From contig JAEEHF010000105.1 in assembly GCA_016280725.1 (NCBI GenBank), positions 23,265 to 87,264 on the forward strand: a stretch of DNA of 64,000 nt, written 5' to 3'. The DNA is from Bacillota bacterium. GTDB taxonomy: Bacteria; Bacillota; Clostridia; TANB77; UBA1234. The position numbers were made by a program, and so were the translations under genes. The notes beneath the pieces were generated by a model. It did no database searches and was not told the origin of the DNA. It saw only the letters and a list, made by a program, of their open reading frames with translations. Shown here one piece after another: positions 10,734-22,130 of the stretch (its first letter is position 1; the number at the start of each line of letters is the position of its first letter).

Positions 10734-11147
10734 ATGAATTACGATCACAAATATGATGATATTATCAATATGCCAAATCATAGGTCTAAAAAGCATCCAC
10801 ATATGTCGCTTTATGCACGCTCCGGGCAATTTTCTCCATTTGCGGCATTAACTGGTTATGAAGATGCAGTTCGAGAAACGGGTCGAGAAGTTTTAGAACG
10901 TATTGAAATTGATGAAGAAAGAAAATTAATTATTGATGGCAAATTGCAACTAATTAGAGAAAATATATACAAAAAGCAAGAAGTAACTTTTACATTTTTT
11001 GTGCCAGATTCGAGGAAAAATGGTGGAATATATATTACTAAAGAGGGAATAGTAAAAAAGTTTGATGAACTTGGGCAGAGAATAATATTAGCCGATAAAA
11101 GTGAAATTCCAATAGAGGAGTTAATTGATGTTAGTATGGAAAACTAA
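10734..11147 (+). CDS. YolD-like protein
   Basis: YDDIINMPNHRSKKHPHMSLYARSGQFSPFAALTGYEDAVRETGR; follows a Y-family polymerase. Confidence 0.85.
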   Translation: MNYDHKYDDIINMPNHRSKKHPHMSLYARSGQFSPFAALTGYEDAVRETGREVLERIEIDEERKLIIDGKLQLIRENIYKKQEVTFTFFVPDSRKNGGIYITKEGIVKKFDELGQRIILADKSEIPIEELIDVSMEN

Positions 11148-11170
11148 AAGTCCCAGCTTGTGGGACTTTT
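11146..11170. terminator. Intrinsic terminator (probably bidirectional)
   Basis: aaaagtcccagcttgtgggactttt. Confidence 0.85.
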
Positions 11171-11173
11171 TAC

Positions 11174-11735
11174 TTATAAAATTGGATTTTCAATAAGAAA
11201 ATAATCATTATAGTACAGAACATTTATTTTTGTATTTATACCATATGGATGATTCGTATTTTTAAGTTGATAAAGTATAAATTTATTTCCATTTCCGGGT
11301 ATTGATTAATAGTTTAACAATTTGAGCAGGACGTTCATTAATAAGCAAATTATCATCCATATATCCGTATACAGTAGCTTCGATCCTTTTACCATGTTTT
11401 TTAATAATATGATTACGGTATAGAGTAGAAATTACTATATATGAGCTAACTATTGAAATAATTGCAAATGGTAGTGACATAAGTGTAGCATATGGCATGC
11501 CAGTAAAAAGAGAGAAAAAACCAAAAACTGTACCAAAACCAAATGCCACAGCAAAAATTGCTGGAAAGACAACATTCCAAAAACCGACATGTGCTTCTTT
11601 ACAATTAATGACAGGATATTCCATGTTTGCATTTTCGGTAATTATGCCTGTACGGCAATTACAATATGGGCATATTTCGGAAGTGGCAGGCGCACCACAA
11701 CATGAGCATCTATATCCTTCAGGTATAGTATTCAT
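11174..11735 (-). CDS. Zinc-ribbon membrane protein, extended 40 aa by a +1 shift at CGG
   Basis: Frame 0 stops as LLINTRKWK*. Skipping C at 11297 gives LLINT-GNGNKFILYQLKNTNHPYGINTKINVLYYNDYFLIENPIL*, ending next to the terminator. N-terminal CxxC...CxxC zinc ribbon. Confidence 0.8.
11295..11297 (-). other. Recoding site 2: ACC CGG A -> +1 -> GGA (Gly)
   Basis: In-frame CGG 3 codons before the frame-0 stop; the +1 frame stays open to the terminator. Confidence 0.75.
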
Positions 11736-11843
11736 AACAATTTCTCCTTAGTATAAATTTATAATACAATAATAACACATTCGCATAAGGAAAAGCATTA
11801 ACAATTTATTAAGATTCTGTGAATAAGATAGGAACGAAAGTGC

Positions 11844-11872
11844 TTGACAATTTATGTAAACGCCTGTAAAAT
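11844..11872 (+). promoter_or_regulatory. Sigma-A-type promoter
   Basis: TTGACA-17-TAAAAT. Confidence 0.75.
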
Positions 11873-11932
11873 ACTTGCGAAACTCATACTTTAACACACG
11901 ACAGCTTAATTAAGCAGTAAGGAGGAAACATC

Positions 11933-12232
11933 ATGGATGAAATTACATTGAAATCTAGCAAACCTTTTCGTGACTATACTAAACCGGGTGGAGATTACTT
12001 GTATAATCTCGATAAGCGGGTGATTACTCATATTCTGAAAACTGGTAACCGTCGGAAAGGTCATTTGGAATTTATTGTTAGCGAAGTAGGTACAAGCGGT
12101 TATACTCAGATTCAGATTTTTTATGATGGAAAACTCGTTTATATGGCACAGGAGACTTCATCTGGAGATTGGTGGGTTGGCTGGTGCTCCATCAAAGATA
12201 AGTCCACACTTTGGGACTTTATCATGACGTGA
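11933..12232 (+). CDS. Hypothetical 99-aa protein, atypical codon usage with two in-frame CGG
   Basis: RBS aaggagg, own promoter and terminator; AAG CGG GTG and CGT CGG AAA in frame. Confidence 0.75.
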   Translation: MDEITLKSSKPFRDYTKPGGDYLYNLDKRVITHILKTGNRRKGHLEFIVSEVGTSGYTQIQIFYDGKLVYMAQETSSGDWWVGWCSIKDKSTLWDFIMT

Positions 12233-12240
12233 AATTAAAA

Positions 12241-12272
12241 AGAACGTTCCTTATTTTGGAACGTTCTTTTTG
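12241..12272. terminator. Intrinsic terminator
   Basis: agaacgttccttattttggaacgttcttttt. Confidence 0.85.
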
Positions 12273-12302
12273 GTTATCAAGAACAACTTCGCAATTTAAT
12301 GT

Positions 12303-13694
12303 TTAATTATTCTCTATTTTTGGAAAATAATAGTAATGGTCACCATACGCCGCAGCTTCAATTAAGTCTAAGTATTTACTATTTGCATAGTCTTCATATT
12401 TATCACGTAGCTCATTAATTGAGCAATCATATTGAGTTTCTATTATATGCCCATCTTGAAGGTACAAATCTAACTTTATATTCTTAATGTCACTGTTATC
12501 GGTTTCAAAATTATATTTAACCTCTTTTAGAAAATTTGAATTAGTAATTGTAATTGAATTATGCTTATGGTCGGGAATAGCTGTTATATTATCTTCAAAA
12601 TCATTAAACCAATCATTGTAGTATGCACTTTTAATTTGTTTCTGGCTATTAATGTCATTATATGCAAATCTTAAGCCAATATAGAAAGGATTGTCAAAGC
12701 CATAAACAGAAAGGCTACCAAGTATTAGATATTCTATATTAGAGATATTTATATCCGTTAATTCATAAAGTTTTCCAGAGGAGTCTTTTATAGAATTGGC
12801 TGTATATGAGCCGTGCAGTAATCTAAATAAAATCTCATCAAACATGTTATCAATATTTATATCTGATATTTTAAATGTTCTATTTTGTATATCTACGTAC
12901 CCAAAGTCTCCATCAGCATACTTAACAATATTCTTATCTAGTCCTGTTACTTTTTTTGGAGTTTCAATTTTATTGAAATTAATTGTTAACATGAAATCCG
13001 AAGTTACTTCTTCTGGGCCAGTAATCGTACCTAAATATAAATCGTTGTTTGAAGTTAATAATAATCCAGAATCGCAATCAACTCCAAATACAGAAGTAGC
13101 TTTAATAGTTCCATTAAGAGGTGGAGTAAATGATACGTTAGCATACTTAAATATTGATTCATCTTCATCATCAGAAACACTAATAAATGATTTTCCATCA
13201 TCCGAAAAGTAACCATTAGGGTTATAATCTTCGAAATAGTCATATGGTTCTTCAAATAACCAGCTAAGAAGTACAATCTTGTTATCAGTAAAGTCCCAGT
13301 TCATAATTCTTTCAATGTCACTATTTGTTAGGCCATAAATGTATCTAATTGTTTCATCATCAGACAACAAATTTTCTATATTGCTGTTAGGTAATGTGGT
13401 AATTTCGTTGTCAGTAGGTTTTTTATCACTAGTATTCGTAATTGCATTAGAATCATTATCATTAATTTTATCTTCAGATAATAGAGTAATGTTAACATTG
13501 GTCTGTGAATTTGGCGTTTCATTATCGTCATTTTTACCATCGATAGATGTATCAGTAGTTGAATCATCATTTTCTTTAATAATATCAATAGCTGTTAAAT
13601 CGGCTGTTTGAGGCTTGCTACTATTGATGACTACAATAATGGTAGTACAAATAATAAGTACCGTAACAACAACAGTAAGAATAATTTTTTTCAT
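12303..13694 (-). CDS. Exported hypothetical protein
   Basis: N-terminal signal/TM segment MKKIILTVVVTVLIICTTIIVVIN, acidic linker, RBS ggagg. Confidence 0.75.
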   Translation of the reverse strand: MKKIILTVVVTVLIICTTIIVVINSSKPQTADLTAIDIIKENDDSTTDTSIDGKNDDNETPNSQTNVNITLLSEDKINDNDSNAITNTSDKKPTDNEITTLPNSNIENLLSDDETIRYIYGLTNSDIERIMNWDFTDNKIVLLSWLFEEPYDYFEDYNPNGYFSDDGKSFISVSDDEDESIFKYANVSFTPPLNGTIKATSVFGVDCDSGLLLTSNNDLYLGTITGPEEVTSDFMLTINFNKIETPKKVTGLDKNIVKYADGDFGYVDIQNRTFKISDINIDNMFDEILFRLLHGSYTANSIKDSSGKLYELTDINISNIEYLILGSLSVYGFDNPFYIGLRFAYNDINSQKQIKSAYYNDWFNDFEDNITAIPDHKHNSITITNSNFLKEVKYNFETDNSDIKNIKLDLYLQDGHIIETQYDCSINELRDKYEDYANSKYLDLIEAAAYGDHYYYFPKIENN

Positions 13695-13906
13695 ATGAAA
13701 TCCTCCAAGTTCTAATCAATATTACTGAAAATTATATCATATTCAGTTTTGAAATAAAATGACAATACATTTTGTATAATTTTTCTCGCATACTCTACGG
13801 AATCGCGAAATTGCATTGTTTCAGTATTATTACATTTTTTTATATTATTTTACTTCATATTATATTACAAATATAATTAAATTAGGATTATTATGGGGGA
13901 TAGTAT

Positions 13907-16900
13907 ATGTATAATAAGATAAAAATAATTTCCAGTCTAATAATAAGTATTTTGATAATTGCATCGATTGCTTTTGCTTCAAACTTTAGGGATGTTCCCG
14001 AAGATTTTTGGGCATATAATGAAATAGATGAATTGTCAGATTTGGGAATCATAAATGGTTATCCAGATGGAACTTATAGAACACAAGGAACAATTACAAA
14101 AGCTGAATTTCTAAAGCTTGTTTTAACAACGTGTTTTCCAGAGGAAAAATCGTTTGGTGATAGTGTTAAGTCAAATGAACATTGGGCAAAAAAGTATATG
14201 TCTTATGCAAAGACAAACAAGCTAATTGATTTAACATGGAACGAATCAAATTTGGATGAACCTATAACAAGATTAGAAATGTGCAGGCTTATTGCTTATG
14301 CCAATATGAAGGTTACAAACGCCAAATTAGATAAAGAAAATAAAGAACCTGACTTTACAGATACAGAGAATTTATTGCAGCAAGATAAAAATCTTTTAGA
14401 GTATAATGCGGAAAAGAAATTTTTGCTAGGTTATGAAGATGGTTCATTTAGATCAAATAACAAAATGACAAGAGCAGAGACGGCATGCGTTATTTATAGA
14501 ATCAAAGAAGATGTAAAAGGCAGTGTGGACTATTCAAAGATTAAAAAACCGACTACAACGCCAGGTTATCATTCAAGTAGTACCACAAAATACGATATTA
14601 CTTACAATGCAAATGGTGGAGAAAATGCTCCTGCTGCAGAGAAAAAGACAAAGAATAAAGATTATACAATTACAACTAAACAACCAACAAGAGAAGGATA
14701 TATTTTCAAAGGTTGGAGCACTGATGCTTCATCAACTGTAGTAATGTATAAAGGTGGAGATAAATATACACAAAATGCAAATCTAAAATTATATGCAATC
14801 TGGGAAGAACAAGGTGAAGAACCAGAGCAAAGAAAAGCAATGATAGTATTTAAAAACTATGACGATACAATTCTTCAAAGTGGAGAAGTTTTATATGGTA
14901 CTTTGCCAGGATATAATGGTGAAACTCCAACTAAGTCTGGCGATGCGCAGTACAGTTATACTTTTGATACATGGGTGCCAGAGTTAGTACTTGTTTCTGG
15001 AGATGCAACTTATACAGCAACTTTTACAAGTGAAGTAAATGAGTACTCAATAGTATTTGAAAATGAAGATGGCACAGTTTTACAAAGTGGAGAAGTAGCA
15101 TATGGCGAAATGCCAGCATATAGTGGTGATACGCCAACAAAATCTGGAGATGATACATATTCATATACGTTTGATAAATGGACTCCAGAATTAACTGCAG
15201 TAGTTAGTTCAGCAACTTATGTGGCAACTTATACTAGAGCACCAATCAATGCGCAGTATCTAACCGGTTCAGAATTTAATGCTAAGATAAAAGAAGTTGC
15301 AACAGGAACTGCGTCAACAGCTAATACAGCAAATTCAAATATCAAATCAATAAAGTTCCAAAGTGAGAAGCCATCAGATGATATCATAAACACTGAAGCA
15401 ATAAATGTTGGTGTTGAGTCAGAAACACTAGCTCCAATTTATGCATGGTTTGATAGTGGAACAATTAAGCTTTGGAGTTCTGTAAGTAACATTATATTTG
15501 ATAATGACATTTCTATGATGTTTATGAACTTAAACGGATTAACATCAATTAATGTAGTTTCAGATACTGGTGTTACTTCAACAGACAATGTAACAAGTAT
15601 GAGAGGAATATTCTTCTATTGCACAGGTGTAAGTAGCATAGATTGGACAAACTTTGACAGTAGCAGTGTAACTACTATGAGCCTAGCATTTTATAATTGT
15701 GCTAATATGCCTGGCATGAATGTAACTCCACTTGATACAGGCAACGTTACAGATATGAGTGGAGCATTTGGAAGTTGTCGCAAATTGACAAGTATTACAG
15801 GAATAAAAGATTTAGATACATCAAGCTTACAAAACACAGGTGCAATGTTTGTTGATTGTGATGATCTAGTTACAATTGATTTATCAGGATGGGATACAAC
15901 AAACTTAACAACTTGCAATGGAGGAGTTCAATCAGGTTCAGGAACTATTCCAATGCACATGTCTGGTATGTTTGATGGATGCGATGACTTAACAACAATA
16001 GATATATCAGGCTGGACAGTTCCTAACCTAACTAATGCAGAGTACATGTTTGCATACAATGCAAAACTTCAAAAGATATACGTTTCAGATTCATTTGATG
16101 CAAGTGGTATAACTAATAGCAGTAACATGTTTGTAGGTAGTACTAGATTAACTGGTGGAAATGGTACAGTTTATGATGCAAGTCATGTAGATAACGAGTA
16201 TGCATTAATTGATGGTATAAATGGAAACATAGGATATCTATGGCATTACAGCACTTATACAGTTGAGTTTGATGCTAATGGTGGAAGCGGTGACAGAAAT
16301 CCATTGCAAATGAACTATGGACAAAGAAGAAAACTTGCTGCAAATACATATGTTTATGAAGGAAAAACATTTAATAGTTGGAATACACAGCAAAATGGTT
16401 CAGGAGATGCATATGCTGATAAAGCATTTATAAAGAACTTAACTTTTGTTTCTGGTGACGTTGTAACGCTTTATGCACAATGGGATAGTGAAGCATATAC
16501 TATTACATTTGAAAATTATGATAATACAGTATTATATAGTGCACAAGTAGCATATGGTGAAACGCCTGAGTATAGTGGTGATACACCAACAAAATCAGGT
16601 GATGGTGAACAAGAATTTATATTTGATGGGTGGACGCCAGAAATTGTAGCAGCTACTGAAGATGCAACATATACCGCAACATATGTAAGTAATTTAACAA
16701 TTGCACAATATGTAAATGGTAATTCATTTAATGAGATCATTAAAAGAGCTGCCGGATTAGATGGCGCTATACACTCAACAACTGATTCAAGTATAACAGC
16801 TTTTGAATGGCAGAGTGGAGATTTCACTATAGATGATGTCCCAGCTACAGCAAAAAATGTTGGAGTTGAAGGACGTCCAGAAATATATGCATGGTTTGAC

Positions 16901-19180
16901 AATGGAACAATTAAACTATGGAGTAGTGCAAGCAGAGTAATGTTAAACAGCGATTTGAAATTCATGTTCAAAAACCTTAGAAAACTTTCAACATTAGACT
17001 TGCTAAAGGATTTAGGCATAACTGAGGGAACAGATAATGTTGAAATAATGACAAGTATGTTTTTATATGCTGGATATGATGCAGATGAATTCATACTAAA
17101 AGGTCTTTCTAATTGGAACACTTCAAATGTTACATCAATGGCTTGCGTATTTCTTTATGCGGGCTACAATTCAACTACTTGGAACATTGGAGATGTTTCT
17201 TCATGGGATGTTTCAAGTGTTAAAACAATGAAGGACATGTTTAATAATGCAGGCTTTAAAGCGGGCTCATTTAATTTGAATCTATCTTTATGGACTCCTT
17301 CAAGTGTAACAACTATGGAAAATATGTTTTTCAATGCTGGCTACTATGCAACTACATGGAGCATAGGAGATTTGTCTTTGTGGGATACTTCAAGCGTTAC
17401 GACAATTTCACATATGTTTTCTCAAGCTGGTTATTCGGCATCATCAATAAATGTAGGTAATTTAGGTCGCTGGGATACATCAAGTGTTAAAAGTATGAAG
17501 GGAACATTTTCTGTATTTGGTGCTAATGCTACAACATGGAGTATAGGAGATTTATCATCGTGGAATACATCAAATGTTACAGATATGGGCAATTTGTTCT
17601 CTGGTGCCGGGTATAAAGTTAATAAATTTAATGTAGGTAACTTATCTTCGTGGGACACAAGTAAAGTAACTGATATGCAGTATATGTTTAGTGATATGGG
17701 AAAATTCTCAGAACCATTTGAATTAGATCTATCAGGATGGGATACATCAAGTGTAACAAACATGCTTTGTATGTTTTCACAAACTACTAAATTAACAAAG
17801 ATTTATGCTTCTACGTCATTCGTCGTTCCGTCAGATTCTTCTGCTACAAACGACATGTTTTATGATAATAGATTGTTAGTTGGAGGAAATGGTACAGCAT
17901 ATGCCAATGGTGAAATTGATCATGGTATTTATGCTTGGATTGATGGATTAGATGGAAAGCCTGGATATTTCTGGAGCCATAATACTTATGAAATTGAATT
18001 TGATAGTAATGGTGGAAGCGGAACCATGGATAACATGCAAATGAAATATGGTGAAGCAAAGAATCTTACTGAAAATGAATTCACAAATTCTGATAGAGCA
18101 TTCTTAGGCTGGAACACTAGCCCATCTGGTTCGGGAGATAGTTATGAAGATGAAGAAAGAGTACTAAACTTATCTTTCACATCAGGTGACGTTGTAACAT
18201 TATATGCACAATGGGAAGGTGATCCAGTAGTGCCAGCTTCATCTGTACTAAAAGTTGGTGATTGGGTAGATTATAATCCAACAAGTGCAACATGGACTAT
18301 GAATGAAACAGATGCATTACATTCTGGTTATGATTATGATGTTGATGAAGCGGAGTTTACAACTGAAACAAACGTTAAATGGAGAGTTTGGAATATAAGT
18401 GGCGATGAAATACAACTTACATCAAATTCTTCACCACATTTATATGATATATATTTGGAAGGCAGCCGAGGCTTTACACACGGAAAGGCAATTTTGGATG
18501 GTATGTCGAGTACCTTATATACAGATAGTGAACTTGCAAGTTCTGTTCGTTCAATGACATATGAAGATTTAGATGGTAAAGTTATCTTTTCTGATCAAAC
18601 GATGAATAAGTATGCATATTTTCTAGCTGGAGATGAAACACCATTTGAAAGCGATACAAATACAAAGATCAATCATAGAGCATCTTTAGTGGATGGAGCC
18701 ACAAAACCAATGTTTTATGTGTGGGATAGTGACAGTGGAGAGAACATTAGCTATGATATGGAGAACCAATTAAAGCAAGATGAATATGGTATAAACTATA
18801 TGACTCCTATTAATGGACACCCAGTGTACTGTCATGAAGAATATAGGGGTGATACGCAAACAATATCTTGGCATTCTATAGACAGTACAAATGCAACAGA
18901 TACAACAACTTATGGTGACATTATAGATGATAATGGTAGTATAAGTGGAAAGAATTGGTTAGCTACGCCTGTAGTTAACTTGAGACCACAATTCACTGGA
19001 TTTGAATTTCCATCGCTAGGAGTGGGCTATTATAGTACAGATGCTATGACAGAATCGATAGGCTCGATAGATAATGAATGTTATGGACTTCGTCCAATAG
19101 TAACGCTTCGCACTGACTTACATGTAGTAAGTGGAACGGGTGAAGATGCAGATCATGCATGGGTGCTTGAGAGAGATTAA
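13907..19180 (+). CDS. Giant SLH-domain surface protein with InlB-B/Listeria-Bacteroides-type repeats and BspA-like (DUF285) repeats
   Basis: Signal peptide; SLH motifs (FRDVPEDFWAYNEIDELSDLGIINGYPDGTYR); YTVEFDANGGSG...LYAQWD repeats; many WDTSSVTxMxxMF repeats. Confidence 0.9.
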   Translation: MYNKIKIISSLIISILIIASIAFASNFRDVPEDFWAYNEIDELSDLGIINGYPDGTYRTQGTITKAEFLKLVLTTCFPEEKSFGDSVKSNEHWAKKYMSYAKTNKLIDLTWNESNLDEPITRLEMCRLIAYANMKVTNAKLDKENKEPDFTDTENLLQQDKNLLEYNAEKKFLLGYEDGSFRSNNKMTRAETACVIYRIKEDVKGSVDYSKIKKPTTTPGYHSSSTTKYDITYNANGGENAPAAEKKTKNKDYTITTKQPTREGYIFKGWSTDASSTVVMYKGGDKYTQNANLKLYAIWEEQGEEPEQRKAMIVFKNYDDTILQSGEVLYGTLPGYNGETPTKSGDAQYSYTFDTWVPELVLVSGDATYTATFTSEVNEYSIVFENEDGTVLQSGEVAYGEMPAYSGDTPTKSGDDTYSYTFDKWTPELTAVVSSATYVATYTRAPINAQYLTGSEFNAKIKEVATGTASTANTANSNIKSIKFQSEKPSDDIINTEAINVGVESETLAPIYAWFDSGTIKLWSSVSNIIFDNDISMMFMNLNGLTSINVVSDTGVTSTDNVTSMRGIFFYCTGVSSIDWTNFDSSSVTTMSLAFYNCANMPGMNVTPLDTGNVTDMSGAFGSCRKLTSITGIKDLDTSSLQNTGAMFVDCDDLVTIDLSGWDTTNLTTCNGGVQSGSGTIPMHMSGMFDGCDDLTTIDISGWTVPNLTNAEYMFAYNAKLQKIYVSDSFDASGITNSSNMFVGSTRLTGGNGTVYDASHVDNEYALIDGINGNIGYLWHYSTYTVEFDANGGSGDRNPLQMNYGQRRKLAANTYVYEGKTFNSWNTQQNGSGDAYADKAFIKNLTFVSGDVVTLYAQWDSEAYTITFENYDNTVLYSAQVAYGETPEYSGDTPTKSGDGEQEFIFDGWTPEIVAATEDATYTATYVSNLTIAQYVNGNSFNEIIKRAAGLDGAIHSTTDSSITAFEWQSGDFTIDDVPATAKNVGVEGRPEIYAWFDNGTIKLWSSASRVMLNSDLKFMFKNLRKLSTLDLLKDLGITEGTDNVEIMTSMFLYAGYDADEFILKGLSNWNTSNVTSMACVFLYAGYNSTTWNIGDVSSWDVSSVKTMKDMFNNAGFKAGSFNLNLSLWTPSSVTTMENMFFNAGYYATTWSIGDLSLWDTSSVTTISHMFSQAGYSASSINVGNLGRWDTSSVKSMKGTFSVFGANATTWSIGDLSSWNTSNVTDMGNLFSGAGYKVNKFNVGNLSSWDTSKVTDMQYMFSDMGKFSEPFELDLSGWDTSSVTNMLCMFSQTTKLTKIYASTSFVVPSDSSATNDMFYDNRLLVGGNGTAYANGEIDHGIYAWIDGLDGKPGYFWSHNTYEIEFDSNGGSGTMDNMQMKYGEAKNLTENEFTNSDRAFLGWNTSPSGSGDSYEDEERVLNLSFTSGDVVTLYAQWEGDPVVPASSVLKVGDWVDYNPTSATWTMNETDALHSGYDYDVDEAEFTTETNVKWRVWNISGDEIQLTSNSSPHLYDIYLEGSRGFTHGKAILDGMSSTLYTDSELASSVRSMTYEDLDGKVIFSDQTMNKYAYFLAGDETPFESDTNTKINHRASLVDGATKPMFYVWDSDSGENISYDMENQLKQDEYGINYMTPINGHPVYCHEEYRGDTQTISWHSIDSTNATDTTTYGDIIDDNGSISGKNWLATPVVNLRPQFTGFEFPSLGVGYYSTDAMTESIGSIDNECYGLRPIVTLRTDLHVVSGTGEDADHAWVLERD

Positions 19181-19190
19181 TAAAATAAAA

Positions 19191-19212
19191 AAGCTCGGAT
19201 TTCTCCGAGCTT
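19191..19212. terminator. Intrinsic terminator
   Basis: aagctcggatttctccgagctt followed by T tract. Confidence 0.85.
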
Positions 19213-19219
19213 TTTATTT

Positions 19220-19957
19220 TTACTCTTTATTCTTTGCTAAAGCTTCCATATCTGGCAATTGATGTGGAAATTCAGGTGATACGTTCGTGTTAAATTCTGT
19301 TAAATACCATGATTGTACGCTGTTTTCAATCTTAACATTCATGCCTAAATCTTTCGAATAATAAACTGTAAATTCTCTGCCATTTCCTTCATCTAATGTT
19401 CCTACAACTGTATCAACATCTCCGACTCCATCTATATGAATTGTTTCATGGGTGTTTGAATAATTATCTAATATTGTATATGGTCTTCCCATGCAATAGC
19501 ATTGTGGACTAGCAGGATATACACCATTGAAATACCAAGTATCCCAGCCTTGGTTATGGAAATATACGTATGAACTCCATTTATAATCTCCTAAATAATT
19601 ATAATAATAAAACTCATTTTTTATTGCATTGTTTTCTGCAGTGATTCTTACACCATTCTCGACACTTTCACTATATTTAAATATATTGTTGTCTCTTTTG
19701 TATTCATCTGTTGTTGAGTAATTAGTTGAATTTTTTTCATCTGTTCTCCAGTGCAAATCTACGTTTTTAGGTAGTTTCATCCAGACATTTGCAATCTTTA
19801 TATCTGGTCTTGTTTGATCAACATTGCTTACTGATTCTGTAACAGTTTCAACATTATTGTTTTCCACAGTATTATTTGCTACGTTGTTGTTTTCTTTTCC
19901 ACAAGCAGTTAAGCATAAACATAAAATTGACATTATTAAAATAATTTTCTTTTTCAT
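19220..19957 (-). CDS. Putative lipoprotein
   Basis: Lipobox LCLTAC in the N-terminal signal MKKKIILIMSILCLCLTACGKENN. Confidence 0.8.
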   Translation of the reverse strand: MKKKIILIMSILCLCLTACGKENNNVANNTVENNNVETVTESVSNVDQTRPDIKIANVWMKLPKNVDLHWRTDEKNSTNYSTTDEYKRDNNIFKYSESVENGVRITAENNAIKNEFYYYNYLGDYKWSSYVYFHNQGWDTWYFNGVYPASPQCYCMGRPYTILDNYSNTHETIHIDGVGDVDTVVGTLDEGNGREFTVYYSKDLGMNVKIENSVQSWYLTEFNTNVSPEFPHQLPDMEALAKNKE

Positions 19958-20184
19958 TAAGATACCTCCTTAATTCTATGTATAATTTTATCTAATAAAA
20001 GCGCAGAGTTCAATTATTATTCTTGTAGGGGTGAGCATAGCTTTCTCCTACGATAGGAATCGAATTTAGCAAATATTGTGTCTAGTATAAATGAGGTATA
20101 TAATAAAATAGTAAGATTAAGTTACAATAAAGCAAATTACGTAGGGCTAAAAACGTGATACTGTTTGACCAAAAGGAGTATGGT

Positions 20185-22111
20185 ATGAGAAAAATTTATT
20201 ACTTATGTTGTTTAATAATAATATTTGTGACTATAAGTGTATCATATGCTGGTTCGTTCTCTGATGTGCCAGAAAATCATTGGGCATACGAAGTAATAAC
20301 AAAAATGAATAAAAGTGGCGTGATTTCTGGCTACCCTGATGGAAGCTTTAAGCCAAACGATAGTATATCAAGGGCAGAATTTGCAAAGATTTTAGTGTTA
20401 TCACTTTCTCTTAATAGCGGTAGCTCAATTTCATTTGAAGATGTTCCAAACTCTCATTGGGCGAATGAAGTGATCGGCATTGCGGGCAATTATATGGATT
20501 ATCACTCGGTTGGAGGAATCAAATACTATTATCCAGCTAATAATGCTATGCGAGAAGATGTTACTTATGCTATTGTTCGAGCCCTTGGACTAGAAAATGA
20601 AGAGTATTCAGATTCATCACTGCTAAAGTTTTATGATTGGTATAAAATTTCGGAGAATCGAGAAAAGTATATTGCAATTGCTGCTGAAAAAAATCTTATA
20701 AAGGGCAATGCAGACCACATGTTTAACCCCAAGGGAAGTTTAACGCGTGCCGAAGTCTGTCAATTGATTGAAAATGCAATATCGTATAGGAATAATAATG
20801 TTAATTCGCAAGCTGAAATGCACAAGCATGTTTGGTCGATGTGGATTCATAACTCGAAAGCCACTCATATGCGCTATTGCTTAATTGACTCATCTCATAC
20901 CGAGCAAAAGCCGCATAGCTATTTATATGGATATTGTATAGATTGCAATTATAACCCATCAATAGGTCATGAACCTACTTCAAATTCTTTAGTTACTTCT
21001 ACAGCAAAGCCTGTTGCAACAACTAAAATTTTGAGTAATCAAGCTCAAACTAATAGAAAAACGATTGAGGGCGACTTCTATTATAATGCACTTACACCAG
21101 TTCAAAAAGATATATATGAGAGAATTAAAAAGGCTTGTTATAACTATGAGACAGAAGTTGTATTAGATAATAATCATCTTTCAGATGTATTTCTTGCTAT
21201 TGAATCGGTTAGATTAGATATGCCTCAATATTATTGGATTTACCTAAATAATGCATTTTCATTCTCATATGATAATAAAGGAAAAGTTACAAAGGTAATA
21301 ATAACTATTCCAGAAAATGCAAGGGAAATAATGCGTAAAACGAATGAAAAGGCAAATCAGGTTGTTAGTAAATTGCAAGGGTCGGATTATGAAAAAGTAA
21401 AAGCAATATATGAATGGATTATTAATAACACCATTTATGAAAAAAGCGAAGATGACCAGTATATGTATGCTGTACTTCTAAATGGAAAAGCGGTTTGTGC
21501 AGGATATGCCAAGACTTTTAAATACTTATGTGAGAAAGTTGGTATTGAGTGTATACATTTGTCAGGTAATCATGATGACCCAAGTTCTCATGCTTGGAGT
21601 GCAGTAAAATTGAACAATAAGTACTATTGGGTTGATGTTACTTGGGGAGATGGACATTACAAAATGAAGGATGGAAGTAACAAAGATTTCGTTGATTACA
21701 ACTATCTATTAGTTACAGATGATAAATTTTTACCAGAGCATACTCTTAATCAGTTCTTTTCATTCACAGAGGGAAGAAGATTTAGGATAAATGTAGTTTA
21801 TCCAAGTTGCCATGATGATTCATATAATTATTTTAAAATGAATGGTTGCTATTTTGAAAAATATGATGAAAATGTTATTTCAAATTATTTAATTTCTACG
21901 CTTAAAAATGGAAACATGGATGATATTGAGTTTAAGTTTGGATCAACAGAGGAACTAAATAAATTTAATGAAGAATTTATGGCGAATGGTGTTGTTTTTA
22001 AAGTAATTCGAAAGGCGTTAAATAACAATAAGGATACTATTTATTATCACTGGAATTATTGGAATCCGGGCAACAGTTATTGTAGAATTAAGATATATTT
22101 ACGGTGAATAA
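20185..22111 (+). CDS. SLH-domain protein with transglutaminase-like domain
   Basis: SLH repeats (FSDVPENHWAYEVITKMNKSGVISGYPDGSFKPN); core NGKAVCAGYAKTFKYLCEKVGIECIHLSGNHDDPSSHAWSAVKLNNKYYWVDVTWGD. Frame 0 ends CGG TGA (22107); a +1 reading ends at TAA 22111. Confidence 0.88.
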
Positions 22112-22130
22112 CTGAATTCGTGGATGATAG

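Noticed and set aside
16516-17121. 201-aa and other minus-strand ORFs inside the SLH/BspA gene
   Set aside because: Antisense shadows of a repetitive low-complexity coding sequence.
20020-20060. Short hairpin gtaggggtgagcatagctttctcctac as a riboswitch
   Set aside because: Too little structure to assign a class; probably a chance or terminator-like hairpin.
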